Shown piece after piece: positions 34,036 through 43,224 of a DNA stretch of 64,000 bases. A program made the translations under genes and the position numbers. Source of the DNA: Cystobacter ferrugineus (GTDB taxonomy: Bacteria; Myxococcota; Myxococcia; Myxococcales; Myxococcaceae); NCBI RefSeq assembly GCF_001887355.1, contig NZ_MPIN01000027.1, positions 1-64,000 of the forward strand, read 5' to 3'. The notes under the pieces are model-generated. The model saw nothing but the letters and a program-made list of their open reading frames with translations. It ran no database searches and was not told where the DNA came from. Numbering within the stretch: the stretch's first letter is position 1; each line of letters begins with the position of its first letter.

Positions 34036-34340
34036 GTTGAGGGTGAGGGCTGGATTGGCGGACTCCGAAGTGGAACGCGGCCAGCAACTCGTGGAGCCCT
34101 GGACGAAGGTCACGACCACCGAGTCTCCCCAAGCGGAGGCAGAGCCGAAGCCACGAGATCCGTCAGGGCCGAGATGAATTCCTTGGCGTACCTCCAGGGG
34201 CGGGGGCTCTTCGGACGGGGCCGTGTGGACGAGGGGCTCGCCATGGCCCGTGTCCAAGTGGACGTGGGGCCCACTCGCGCATCCCGCCAGCCAGGGCACC
34301 ACCCTCGGCAACCAACCTGAGTCCGCTCCACTTTGTGCAT
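34036..34340 (-). pseudogene. Frameshifted, truncated myxobacterial lipoprotein gene
   Basis: The minus strand shows a lipobox-like VVPWLAGC, then [18 protein letters not shown] and PPPLEV in one frame. It continues in another frame as [17 protein letters not shown], ending at a stop near 34125. The opening [12 protein letters not shown] pattern resembles the N-terminus of a lipoprotein family common in myxobacteria (TIGR02269-like, from memory). The reading frame is broken and the 3' part is replaced by the glmS fragment. It is probably native sequence cut by the foreign block. Confidence 0.5.
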
Positions 34341-34453
34341 GCGCTCCCCCCCCCACTCCCTGGATAGGGAGCAGGGCGGAGGCTTTCACAGGGCGGAACT
34401 GAAAGGGTGGAGAGCGCGGGTTGACGACCCCCGCGAAATCTCCCTTGGGTGGC

Positions 34454-34675
34454 TCAGGCGATTCCCCAGCGCACCCGGCCGGGTGTCAGCAGCGCTCCCG
34501 CGCGCGCCAGGTCGTTCATCCGAAAGCGCTCCGCCCGCTTCTCGAAGGCCGTGCGGCACCGCTCCGAACAGAAGAAGTACCGCCGCTTCTTGTACTCCGT
34601 GGACGGGCGGCCCTCGGGCGCTTCCAGGTGCTTGCCGCACACCGGATCCAACTGCCGTTTCTGCGTGCTCTTCAT
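34454..34675 (-). CDS. Small YHS-domain protein
   Basis: A 73-residue protein consisting of one YHS domain: [13 protein letters not shown] at the N-terminus, then [24 protein letters not shown], giving the C...C-x3-C pattern of YHS/TRASH metal-sensing domains. Such domains bind Cu or other soft metals and often sit next to metal ATPases or oxygenases; no such partner is adjacent here. It is the first intact native gene to the right of the foreign block. Confidence 0.82.
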   Translation of the reverse strand: MKSTQKRQLDPVCGKHLEAPEGRPSTEYKKRRYFFCSERCRTAFEKRAERFRMNDLARAGALLTPGRVRWGIA

Positions 34676-34887
34676 CTCCCGCCTCCCTAACCCCTTCGGT
34701 CTGACGCGCCGTTACAAAAGCAGCAGGCGTGCCAGGAGCGGAATTCAGTGGATTCGCGGGTTTACACGTCCGTCAAACCGGAAAGGGACGGTACATCCGT
34801 CCACCGGGGGAAAAGTTTTCCCTGGATGCGGCCATGGCCCGCCCGGCCGGAGCTGCGGGGAGAGGGCGGGCGAGCGCCCGTTTCCCA

Positions 34888-35736
34888 TCAGAAGCCGATG
34901 CCGGCGCTCAGGCCCGCGAAGGTGTCGTCCTGGTAGCCGCGCCGGAAGCGCATCAGCTCCAGGCGCCACGCGAGTCGCGTGTTGGACAGCATGGACAGCT
35001 TCGTGCGGCCCCGCAGGCCCACGCCGTACTGGATGAGGGGCTTGATGCCCTCCACTGGCGTCAGCTTGCCGCCCACCTCCAGGCGCGACATCTCGTAGAC
35101 GATGCCTCCGCCTACCTGCGCGTAGACGCCGTAGTCCGAGCCCTCCCCGAAGGTCAGCTCGTACGCGGGGGCGAGCGAGGCGTAGTGCCGCTGCACGTCC
35201 CCGACGACGAGCGCGGTGCCCTCGCGCTGGCCGACGAAGCTGTAGCGCGCGTCCAGCCAGAGCGCCTCGCGCAGGGGCTCGGAGTTGAGCAGCCGTCCGT
35301 ACTCCCAGGTGAAGCGTCCGCCGAAGGCGGGCACCGGCTCTCCGAACAACTGCCCGCGCGCGCTGCTCAGTAGCATCACTCCGCCGAGCACCTCGAAGGC
35401 GATGCCCGTGTTCGGGTCATCCATGCGCGCCAGCCGCTCGAACTCCTTCTCCTCCTCTTCCCCCCGCTCGGCCCGGCGGAAGTCGTCCGGATCCTTGTAC
35501 TCCGAGTCCCGGGCGGAACGGCGCCGGGGACGCGCGGAGGCGGGAGGGTCCTCGTCCTCGGGGTAGGCGTAGGGCGTGTCCTCGGGGGGGGCACGGCCCC
35601 GGCGGGACGGCGCCTCCTCCTCCTCGTCCGGGTACCGGTAGGGCGAATCCGTGTCCTGGGCGAGCACGGGCGAGGCGAACGTGAGACAGCCCAGGAGGGA
35701 AAACAGCGGCCAGGCGGGGGGGGCGCGGGTCGTCAT
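34888..35736 (-). CDS. Outer-membrane beta-barrel-like protein with acidic linker
   Basis: A 282-residue exported protein (signal peptide MTTRAPPAWPLFSLLGCLTF, cleavage likely after VLAQ). Residues 28-105 are a disordered linker of Tyr-Pro-Asp/Glu repeats and Arg-rich patches. The rest has alternating hydrophobic beta-strand patterns with an aromatic final residue (SAGIGF), typical of an outer-membrane barrel. Its ATG overlaps the stop of the upstream lipoprotease gene (ATGA, 35733-35736), so the two are translationally coupled. Confidence 0.75.
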   Translation of the reverse strand: MTTRAPPAWPLFSLLGCLTFASPVLAQDTDSPYRYPDEEEEAPSRRGRAPPEDTPYAYPEDEDPPASARPRRRSARDSEYKDPDDFRRAERGEEEEKEFERLARMDDPNTGIAFEVLGGVMLLSSARGQLFGEPVPAFGGRFTWEYGRLLNSEPLREALWLDARYSFVGQREGTALVVGDVQRHYASLAPAYELTFGEGSDYGVYAQVGGGIVYEMSRLEVGGKLTPVEGIKPLIQYGVGLRGRTKLSMLSNTRLAWRLELMRFRRGYQDDTFAGLSAGIGF

Positions 35737-36998
35737 GGGGTGGAGTAGATGGAAGGGCAGTCGCCGGGGACGGTGCTGGCGGGGCACGCATTGGCGCCGG
35801 TCAGGGCGGTGGCGGGGATCTGCAGGATGTTGACGAAGTTGTTGCACACCTGCGCCTGCAGGGTGCTGCCGGCCGGCAGGTGCTGCACGATGGCCTTGGC
35901 GGCCACGGCGAGCGTGAAGGACTCCTGCGAGTTCAGGAAGCCGTTGGCGAGCTGATTGAAGCCGTACTTCGCCCCGTCCGGGTCTGAGTAGGTGGCGATC
36001 AGCGCGCGCGCCAGCTCCTGACGCTCGGCCTCGGTGCCCGCGGAGCGGTAGAGCGCGTGGGCGATGAGGGTGCCCACCCGGTACTCCAGGCCGGGGACCT
36101 CGGCGAGGTTGCCGTTGACGAGCTGGTTGTAGAGCAGCGCGTCCATGCACCGGGGCGTGGCCAGGTCGCGCGAGGCCACCAGGGCGTCATCGTAGGTGGT
36201 GGACAGCACGCGGGTGTTGCAGCCGAAGCGCGTGGCGCACGAGGCCACGTAGGCGTGGTAGTCGGCGATCCCCTCGTCCATGGCCTTGAGGACGTTGAGG
36301 CCGGGGGTGAAGCCCTGCTGGGACCACAGGGTGAGGGGGGCGGGCAGGGCGCGGCCGTCGAAGACGCGGCGGTTGAAGACGAGGTGGGCGTACTCGTGCG
36401 TGAGGATGGAGGCGTTGATGGCCAGGGGCGCCTTCTGCAGTGTGTCGAAGGGCAGCACCATGAAGGCGCCCATCGGCGCGAAGAAGAGGGCGTTGTCGAT
36501 CTGCGGCTTGTCGCTGAGCTCCGCGAGGATGAACTCGGGGAAGTAGTAGACGGGCGTCTGGGGCAGGTCCGCCTGGGGCACGTTGGCCACGGTGTTGAAG
36601 TATTCCCAGGCCCGCTCCAGGTTGTAATACGTGGTGGTGACGTTCCAGGAGTGGAAGTCCGCGGGCGTCAGCACCCCCTGGGCGTCGGGGATGAAGCTGG
36701 CGGTGATGGGGCGGCCCGCGTCCTTCGTCATCGCACGCCGCAGTGCGTCTTCCGTCGTGGCCGCCCGGACCTCGGGATCGTTGCCGGAGAGCTGGATGCT
36801 CGCGCTCCCCACGAAGCGAGCCACCTTGCCCTCCAGGGAGGCGACGTCGGTGACCGTCTTGAGCTCCACCTCCGTGGACGTGTACTCCCCGTTGCTGGAG
36901 AGCACGAGGGCGCGCACCTTCATGGGCGGGCGCGTCTCGGGCGCGCAGGAGACGACGAGCGCCGCGAGCGCCGTGGCGGCTGTCAGCTTTCGGACCAT
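35733..36998 (-). CDS. Lipoprotein with HEXXH metalloprotease motif
   Basis: A 421-residue protein with a lipoprotein signal (AALAALVVSC, Cys near 18). The zinc-protease motif HEYAH sits near residue 201 (ILTHEYAHLVF), followed about 40 residues later by DEGIADY, whose Glu fits a third zinc ligand of gluzincin-type peptidases. The rest has no family I recognise. It is probably anchored to the outer membrane facing outside or in the periplasm. It is coupled by a 4-base overlap to the downstream barrel-like gene. It is divergent from aspS, with about 140 bases between the starts. Confidence 0.75.
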   Translation of the reverse strand: MVRKLTAATALAALVVSCAPETRPPMKVRALVLSSNGEYTSTEVELKTVTDVASLEGKVARFVGSASIQLSGNDPEVRAATTEDALRRAMTKDAGRPITASFIPDAQGVLTPADFHSWNVTTTYYNLERAWEYFNTVANVPQADLPQTPVYYFPEFILAELSDKPQIDNALFFAPMGAFMVLPFDTLQKAPLAINASILTHEYAHLVFNRRVFDGRALPAPLTLWSQQGFTPGLNVLKAMDEGIADYHAYVASCATRFGCNTRVLSTTYDDALVASRDLATPRCMDALLYNQLVNGNLAEVPGLEYRVGTLIAHALYRSAGTEAERQELARALIATYSDPDGAKYGFNQLANGFLNSQESFTLAVAAKAIVQHLPAGSTLQAQVCNNFVNILQIPATALTGANACPASTVPGDCPSIYSTP

Positions 36999-37135
36999 GC
37001 CGGGCTTCTTACTACGGGTCCGGCGAGCACCAGAAGCGGGCCGGGAAGCGCGGCACCTTCCTTTCGGAGTCCTTGACGCGTCGTTTCCGCGCTCTCTATG
37101 GTGCCGCCCCTTCTCTCCTCCTGGCAGGCGGTGTC

Positions 37136-38956
37136 ATGGCGGTCCCGTTCATTACCGAGGTCAAGCGAACCCATACATGCGGGCAGCTCACCAAAGCCCA
37201 GATTGGCGAGGAGGTCGTCCTCTTCGGCTGGGTGCAGAACCGGCGTGATCACGGTGGCGCGGTCTTCATCGACCTGCGCGACCGCGAGGGCCTGACTCAG
37301 GTGGTCTTCGAGCCGGACATCGCCAAGGAGGCGCACGACCTCGCGGGCCAGCTGCGGCTGGAGTACTGCATCGGCATCAAGGGCAAGGTCGTCTCGCGCG
37401 GCTCCCAGGTCAATCCCAAGCTCAAGACGGGCGAGATCGAGATCAAGGCGTCCGACCTCACCATCTTCAACCGCTCCGAGCCCACGCCCTTCCTCGTCGA
37501 GGACAACATCGACACCGCCGAGGAGAAGCGCCTGGCGTACCGCTTCCTCGACCTGCGCCGCCGGCCGCTGCAGCAGTCCTTGATGACGCGCTCGAAGATG
37601 AACGCGCTCACGCGCAGCTACCTCAACGAGCACCGCTTCCTGGAGCTCGAGACGCCCTTCATGGGCAAGTACACCCCGGGCGGCGCGCGCAACTTCCTCG
37701 TGCCCAGCCGGCTCAACCCGGGCAAGTTCTACGCGCTCGCCGAGAGCCCCCAGCTCTACAAGCAGCTCTTCATGGTGGCGGGCTTCGACCGCTACTTCCA
37801 GATCGTCAAGTGCTTCCGCGACGAGGACCTGCGCCTGGACCGGCAGCCCGAGTTCACGCAGATCGATCTCGAGATGAGCTTCGTCACCCAGGACGACGTC
37901 TTCTCCGTCGTCGAGGGGCTCATCAAGAAGCTGTGGGGCGAGGTGCTGGGCGTGGACGTACCCACGCCCTTCATGCGCATGGACTTCGATGAGTCCATGG
38001 CGAAGTACGGCAACGACAAGCCGGACCTGCGCTTCGGGCTGGAGCACGTGGTGCTCACGGACCTCATCCGCCAGCACGGCGCCGCGGGCGGCGTGCCGAT
38101 GATCTGGGAGGCGGTGGAGCAGGGCGGCATCGTCAAGGCGATGGTCATCCCCGGCGACAAGCCGCTGAGCCGCGCGGAGAGCGACAAGCTGGAGGAGTTC
38201 GCCAAGCAGAACGGCGCCAAGGGGCTGGCGCGCGCCAAGGTGGGTGAGGGCGGCGAGTGGACCCAGTCCCCGCTGTCCAAGACGATCACCCCCGCGCTGC
38301 GCCAGGCCATCACCCAGGCGTGCGGCGCGAAGACGGGTGACCTGATCGTCTTCCAGTTCGGCCGTGAGTCGCTGGTGCACACGGTGATGGCCAACCTGCG
38401 CGTGCACGTGGCCAAGAAGCTCGGCCTCATCCCCGAGTACGGCAGTGGCGGCGTGTGGAAGTTCCTCTGGGTGGTGAACCCCCCGCTGTTCGAGTACGAC
38501 GAGGAGACCAAGACGTGGGCCGCGGCGCACCACGCCTTCACCCGGCCGCACGACGAGGACGTGCAGTACCTGCAGACCGATCCGGGCCGCGTGAAGTGCT
38601 ACCGCTACGACGTGGTGCTCAACGGCTTCGAGATCGGCGGCGGCTCCATCCGTCTGCATGATCCGAAGGTGCAGGCCGAGGTGTTCAAGGCGCTGGGCAT
38701 TGGCGAGGAGGAGGCGCGCGCGAAGTTCGGCTTCCTCCTGGACGCGCTGAAGTTCGGCGCGCCGCCGCACGGTGGGCTCGCGCTGGGCATGGACCGGCTG
38801 GCGTTCCTGCTCACGGGCGTCGAGTCGCTGCGCGACGTGATTCCCTTCCCCAAGACGAAGACGGGCACGGACCTGATGACGGGCGCGCCGGGCGACGTGG
38901 ACGAGCGCCAGCTGCGCGACGTGCACGTGCGCTCCACGCCCCTGCCGCAGAAGTAG
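37136..38956 (+). CDS. aspS: Aspartyl-tRNA synthetase
   Basis: A 606-residue class II synthetase of the bacterial type. It has an N-terminal OB fold (GWVQNRRDHGGAVFIDLRDR), motif 2 FRDEDLRLDRQPEFTQID, the GAD insertion with the VFQFGRESL segment, and motif 3 GGLALGMDRLAFLL. The frame extends 21 codons upstream, but ATG 37136 (MAVPFITEVKRTHTCGQL) fits the family start. Whether it also charges tRNA-Asn cannot be told from sequence alone. Followed by the lipid kinase gene after 15 bases. Confidence 0.97.
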   Translation: MAVPFITEVKRTHTCGQLTKAQIGEEVVLFGWVQNRRDHGGAVFIDLRDREGLTQVVFEPDIAKEAHDLAGQLRLEYCIGIKGKVVSRGSQVNPKLKTGEIEIKASDLTIFNRSEPTPFLVEDNIDTAEEKRLAYRFLDLRRRPLQQSLMTRSKMNALTRSYLNEHRFLELETPFMGKYTPGGARNFLVPSRLNPGKFYALAESPQLYKQLFMVAGFDRYFQIVKCFRDEDLRLDRQPEFTQIDLEMSFVTQDDVFSVVEGLIKKLWGEVLGVDVPTPFMRMDFDESMAKYGNDKPDLRFGLEHVVLTDLIRQHGAAGGVPMIWEAVEQGGIVKAMVIPGDKPLSRAESDKLEEFAKQNGAKGLARAKVGEGGEWTQSPLSKTITPALRQAITQACGAKTGDLIVFQFGRESLVHTVMANLRVHVAKKLGLIPEYGSGGVWKFLWVVNPPLFEYDEETKTWAAAHHAFTRPHDEDVQYLQTDPGRVKCYRYDVVLNGFEIGGGSIRLHDPKVQAEVFKALGIGEEEARAKFGFLLDALKFGAPPHGGLALGMDRLAFLLTGVESLRDVIPFPKTKTGTDLMTGAPGDVDERQLRDVHVRSTPLPQK

Positions 38957-38971
38957 AGGACTCCCAAGCCG

Positions 38972-39889
38972 ATGAAGACGTTCCTCGTGGTGAACCCGCG
39001 CAGCGCTGGCGGAGAGACGGGCAGACGGTGGGCCGAGATCTCGGGCCAGGTGACCCGGGTGATCGGAGACTTCGGCTTCGGGTTCACCGAGGGAGTCATG
39101 GACGCGGTGCGGCTGACGCGGGATGCGCTCGCGGATGGCTACGAGTGCATCACCGCGGTGGGAGGCGACGGCACCGTCAACGAGGTCGTCAACGGCTTCT
39201 TCGCGGACGGCAAGGCCATCAACCCCCAGGCCGCCCTGGGCCTCATTCCCCGGGGCACCGGGGGTGACTTCCGGCGGGCCTTCGGGTGGGACCTGGAGCT
39301 GGACTCCGCCTTGGCGCGCCTGCGCGGCGACAAGACGGAGCCCTTCGACGTGGGGCTGGCCGAGTACGTCAACCACGAGGGGAAGCCGGAGGCGCGCTAC
39401 TTCGCCAACATCGCCTCCTTCGGGGTGAGCGCCGCCATTGCCCACGAGGTGAACGTGGGTAGCAAGGCGCTCGGCGGCAACCTGAGCTTCCTGTGGGGCA
39501 CGGTGAAGACCCTGGCGAAGCACAAGGACGTGCAGGTGCGCCTCCAGGTGGATGGGGGCGAGCCCGAGGCGATGGGCATCACCGCCATCGCCGCGGCCAA
39601 CGGCCGCTACTTCGGCAGCGGCATGTGCGTGGCTCCCAAGGCCGTCACCCACGACGGCCGCTTCGACCTGACGCTCTGGCGCGACTACACCCTGGCCGAC
39701 TTCGTCATCAAGTCCAAGGGCGTCTACAACGGCGACCACATCACCTGGACGAAGACGCGCTACATCCAGTGCCAGACGCTGCGCGCCGAGAGCGACGAGC
39801 AGGTGTTCCTGGAGATGGATGGGGAAGTGCCCGGACGGCTTCCCTGCCGCATCTCCATCCTGCCGGGCGCCATCCGCCTCAAGGTGTAG
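38972..39889 (+). CDS. Diacylglycerol kinase-family lipid kinase
   Basis: A 305-residue YegS/DgkB-type kinase. It has the opening VNPRSAGG, the nucleotide motif GGDGTVNEVVNGF near residues 65-77, and GLIPRGTGGDFRR. Family members phosphorylate diacylglycerol, sphingoid or related lipids. Expected at the cytoplasmic membrane face. Placed 15 bases after aspS, so probably co-transcribed although functionally unrelated. Confidence 0.9.
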   Translation: MKTFLVVNPRSAGGETGRRWAEISGQVTRVIGDFGFGFTEGVMDAVRLTRDALADGYECITAVGGDGTVNEVVNGFFADGKAINPQAALGLIPRGTGGDFRRAFGWDLELDSALARLRGDKTEPFDVGLAEYVNHEGKPEARYFANIASFGVSAAIAHEVNVGSKALGGNLSFLWGTVKTLAKHKDVQVRLQVDGGEPEAMGITAIAAANGRYFGSGMCVAPKAVTHDGRFDLTLWRDYTLADFVIKSKGVYNGDHITWTKTRYIQCQTLRAESDEQVFLEMDGEVPGRLPCRISILPGAIRLKV

Positions 39890-39962
39890 CGCGCCCCCCC
39901 CGCCGGGCCGGGATGGCCTCCCCGGCCCCATGTCCCTGAACCTGACGGGACACCCCGCTGCG

Positions 39963-41549
39963 TCACCTGGCCTTGGTGGCGAGCTGTCGGCGCAACTCCT
40001 CGGCCAGGGCGAGCTGGCCAGGGCCCGGGGGCAGGTTCCGGGCTTCCCGCTCCAAGACATCTAGCGCGCGCTGCGGGTCTCCATGCTGGGCGTGGAAGCG
40101 CGCCAGGTTCAGCAGGGCCTCCTCGGAGTGCTCGAGGGCGAAGGCCTTTTCGAACATGGGCTGGGCCTCCGCGGTGCGTCCCTGCTGGTCCAGGGCCACG
40201 CCGAGCATGCCGTAGGGGCGGCCATACTCGGGGTCGAGCGCGATGGCGTCCCGGGCGCATTGCTCGGCCTCGGCCCAGCGGCCGAGCCGCATCCAGGCCT
40301 CGGCGGCGAGCATTTGGAGCAGGGTGCTGCGGGGTTGCACCTCGATGCCCTGGAGGGCGAGCGAGTTTCCATCCCGCCAGTCCTCGTGTCTCGACTGCAC
40401 GGCCAGGGCGTTGCCCGCGCCGAGCGCGACGAGCATCCCCCAGGCGAGCGCGGGCCGAGGCAGCCGGGTGGCGAGCAGCGACACGGCATGGGTGAGCGCC
40501 ACCGTGGCGCCCATGAGGGGCGCGTAGAGCAACCGTTCTCCATACACGGACGGGCCCACCACGAGCAGGTTGGAGATGGGCAGGAAGAGCAGCAGGAACC
40601 AGGCGACGCCCGCGCTCACCAGGGGAGCCCGGCGCCAGGTGCTCAGCGCCAGGGCGACGAGCAGCCCGAGCGCGCCAAGGCCGAGCCAGGCCCCGGCGCT
40701 GTCCACCCCCACGGGGGCGCATGCGGGCGCCGAGCACATGTAGAGCCGGCGCAGGGGGTTGGCGATGCCGGCGAGGTACTGGGACCAGAAGATGTCGGCC
40801 GCGCCGAGCACGCGCCCGCTCCAGGAGGCGGTGACGAGCGGGTTGGTCATGTCTCCGATGGTCGCGCCGAGGAACGTTCCCAGGGCGTGCTTGCGCATCC
40901 CCAGGACGAGTGCCGTCACGGCGGCATAGACGCCCAGCCGGCCCCAGGGCAGGACGCGCCAGCGGCCCGTGCGCAGCGCCTCCATCAGACACCATACGAG
41001 CGGATAGAGCAGGGCGCTTTCCTTGGAGAAGAGCGCCAGGGTGTAGCAGACGGCGGCGAGCGTGGCTGCCCGAAGGCCCGGGGTGCGGTGGGCGGCCCAG
41101 CCGAGCAGTCCGAAGAGCGCTGCGAGCACATCCGCGCGGCCGACGATGGAGTGCACGGCCTCGGCGGGAGCGGCGAGCGCGGCGAAGAGGGCGGCGGCGG
41201 CCCAGGCGGTGGTGTCGCCCGCCCACGAGCGCCACACGCCGAACAGGGCCAGCACGGCGAGCACATGCAGCAGCACGTTGGTGAGGTGGAACACCCACGG
41301 CTCGCCGCCGCCCACCCGCGCGTCGAGCACGAAGGTCAGCACCGCGAGCGGCCGGTAGGTTCCAATGGTTCCCGGTGGAACGCGGCCCCAGTAGTCGCGG
41401 GTGAAGGCCTCGGCGGGAGACACCTCGCCCTGGACGACGGGGTTGCTCACCACGGCGTAATGATCATCCAGGACGAAGCCCGAGGGCACGGCGCCCGCGT
41501 ACACCAGTGCCGTCCACGCGCCGAGCAGCACCCACCCTCGTGTCTTCAC
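39963..41549 (-). CDS. Membrane O-mannosyltransferase-like protein with TPR tail (TMTC-like)
   Basis: A 528-residue protein. About ten hydrophobic segments cover residues 5-395. The first loop has FVLDDHYAVVSNP, the Asp-Asp motif of GT-C glycosyltransferases, and the STG-like YRPLAVLTF follows. Residues about 405-520 form TPR repeats (EAWMRLGRWAEAEQCARDAI and similar). This is the architecture of TMTC proteins, which in animals O-mannosylate cadherins; bacterial homologues are common in myxobacteria but not characterised. Acceptor unknown. Convergent with the lipid kinase gene. Confidence 0.78.
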   Translation of the reverse strand: MKTRGWVLLGAWTALVYAGAVPSGFVLDDHYAVVSNPVVQGEVSPAEAFTRDYWGRVPPGTIGTYRPLAVLTFVLDARVGGGEPWVFHLTNVLLHVLAVLALFGVWRSWAGDTTAWAAAALFAALAAPAEAVHSIVGRADVLAALFGLLGWAAHRTPGLRAATLAAVCYTLALFSKESALLYPLVWCLMEALRTGRWRVLPWGRLGVYAAVTALVLGMRKHALGTFLGATIGDMTNPLVTASWSGRVLGAADIFWSQYLAGIANPLRRLYMCSAPACAPVGVDSAGAWLGLGALGLLVALALSTWRRAPLVSAGVAWFLLLFLPISNLLVVGPSVYGERLLYAPLMGATVALTHAVSLLATRLPRPALAWGMLVALGAGNALAVQSRHEDWRDGNSLALQGIEVQPRSTLLQMLAAEAWMRLGRWAEAEQCARDAIALDPEYGRPYGMLGVALDQQGRTAEAQPMFEKAFALEHSEEALLNLARFHAQHGDPQRALDVLEREARNLPPGPGQLALAEELRRQLATKAR

Positions 41550-41626
41550 GCACCGCCTCCTTGCGTGCCCTTATACAAGGATCCCGGGTGCGTGAACGTC
41601 CGGGGGGTGGACCGCGGCCAGGGCGC

Positions 41627-41880
41627 TCAATCTTTCCAGGACAGCTCGAACTGCCCGGTTACCTCCAGATTGTCCCGGATGGCCTCGAGGATCTGCTGAG
41701 CGGGCTAAGTGCTTGCGGTTGTCCTCCATTCTGCTCAGGTTGCCCGAGGTGCTCTCGTCGGTGTCCAGGAACTGACACCGCCAGTTCCTGGGAACATGCG
41801 TTTTTCCGGCAGTGATCTCGAGGTGGGCACGCGCGACGCTCGCTGCTGGACAGAGCCCTACCACCGCGGATCGTCGTGGG
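41627..41880 (-). pseudogene. Frameshifted remnant of an unrecognised gene
   Basis: On the minus strand, the stretch QQILEAIRDNLEVTGQFEL, ending SWKD and a TGA at 41627-41629, reads like a real protein C-terminus. The frame feeding into it breaks near 41700, and the preceding coding-like text (LDTDESTSGNLSRMEDNRKHLA) is one frame away. No start or full domain is found. Alternatively these are chance frames in the 359-base gap between the TMTC-like gene and the ABC operon. That gap must also contain the ABC promoter, which I could not identify. Confidence 0.35.
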
Positions 41881-41908
41881 CACCTGGTGTGCCATACCTC
41901 TGGGGACG

Positions 41909-43219
41909 ATGCCGCCATCCCGTTTCGCTTCGGCGCTGAGTCGTAGGCACTTCATGACGTGGGCGCTCGGCACGGGGGCCGCTGCCGCCCTCGGCGGGTG
42001 CCAGGAGTCACGTGCGCCCAGGGAGTCCAAGGACTCGAAAGTCACGCTGACGTTCTGGAATGGCTTCACCGGTGGCGACGGAGCGTACATCAAGAAGCTC
42101 GTCGAGCAGTTCAATCAGGCGACACCGGGCATCCAGGTCAAGATGAACATCTACCTCTGGGCCGACTTCTTCCAGAAGGTCCCGGGCGCGGTGATCAGCG
42201 GACAGGCTCCCGATGTCTGTGTCATGCACCTCGATGGCATCCCCACCAACGCCGCGCGTGGCATCATCATGCCCATGGATGACCTCGCCCAGGCGCTCGG
42301 GCTGAAGGCCTCTGATTACACCTCGCAAGAGGTCTGGCAGGGAGGCCTCTACAAGGGCAGACGCTACGGCATCCCGTTCGACATGCACCCGCTCGGCATG
42401 TACTACAACAAGGGCGTCCTGCGGCGGGCGGGGCTCGACCCGGAGAAGCCACCGCGCACCGGCGACGAGTACATGGCGGCGCTCGAGCAACTCAAGGGCA
42501 AGGGCATCCAGGGCCACTGGATGGCTCCCTTCCTGTTCACCGGCACGTTCCAGTTCGAGTCCCTGCTGTGGCAGTTCGGCGGGGAGTTGTTCGATCCGGG
42601 CGTCACCCGGGCGACCTTCGACTCCGACGCCGGCGTGCGGGCACTGACGTGGCTGGTCGATCTGGTGAAGAAGGGCTACAGCCCGCCGAACGTGGGCCAG
42701 GACGCGGACTTCATCGCCTTCCAGAATGGACAGAACGCCTTCAACTGGAATGGCATCTGGCAGCTCAACGCGCTCGACGAGGTGCCGGGGCTCGAGTGGG
42801 GGGCGGCGCCGATTCCGAGGATCGGCCCCCAGGAGGCCGTCTGGGGCAACTCCCACCAGTTCGTGCTCATGCGGCAGCGCTCGCCGGACCCGCGCAAGCT
42901 GGAGGCCGCGCGCACCTTCATTCAGTGGATGAGCCAGCGCTCCGTGGAGTGGCTCGAGAGTGGCAAGATTCCGGTGCTCCAGCGCGTGGCCGAGAGCCCG
43001 GAGTTCAAGTCGCTCGAGATGCAGGGCCAGTTCGCCCGGCAGGCGCCCTATATCCGCTTCCCACCGGCCGTCGCGGGCATCAGTGACGCGCTGGCCCTGG
43101 TGGACAAGGCCGTGAACCAGGCCGTGCTCGGCAAGGCCTCGCCCGCCGACGCGCTGAAGGCCGCCGCGGCGCAGGCCACCCAGGTGGTGCGCGACAACCA
43201 CGAGAAATACGGCGACTGA
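41909..43219 (+). CDS. ABC transporter sugar-binding lipoprotein (Tat-type signal)
   Basis: A 436-residue family 1 solute-binding protein. It begins with a twin-arginine-like signal SRRHFMTWALGTG followed by a lipobox ALGGC, so it is likely exported folded and lipidated. The mature protein opens KVTLTFWNGFTGGDGAYIKK, typical of the MalE/UgpB class, with later ALEQLKGKGIQG and the block NWNGIWQLNAL. Ligand is likely an oligosaccharide. It starts the three-gene importer operon; ATG 41909 is chosen because it gives a complete signal peptide. Confidence 0.88.
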   Translation: MPPSRFASALSRRHFMTWALGTGAAAALGGCQESRAPRESKDSKVTLTFWNGFTGGDGAYIKKLVEQFNQATPGIQVKMNIYLWADFFQKVPGAVISGQAPDVCVMHLDGIPTNAARGIIMPMDDLAQALGLKASDYTSQEVWQGGLYKGRRYGIPFDMHPLGMYYNKGVLRRAGLDPEKPPRTGDEYMAALEQLKGKGIQGHWMAPFLFTGTFQFESLLWQFGGELFDPGVTRATFDSDAGVRALTWLVDLVKKGYSPPNVGQDADFIAFQNGQNAFNWNGIWQLNALDEVPGLEWGAAPIPRIGPQEAVWGNSHQFVLMRQRSPDPRKLEAARTFIQWMSQRSVEWLESGKIPVLQRVAESPEFKSLEMQGQFARQAPYIRFPPAVAGISDALALVDKAVNQAVLGKASPADALKAAAAQATQVVRDNHEKYGD

Positions 43220-43224
43220 CCCTC

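Noticed and set aside
33800-34060. Tn7-type insertion at glmS
   Set aside because: Only the target-side glmS tail is present; no Tn7 end repeats, no tns genes, and the fragment belongs to the donor-side sequence.
33692-34132. N-terminal extension of the Rhs frame up to 34132
   Set aside because: It would run through the glmS fragment in another frame and lacks a signal peptide. ATG 33691 has GGGGAG upstream and begins the signal anchor.
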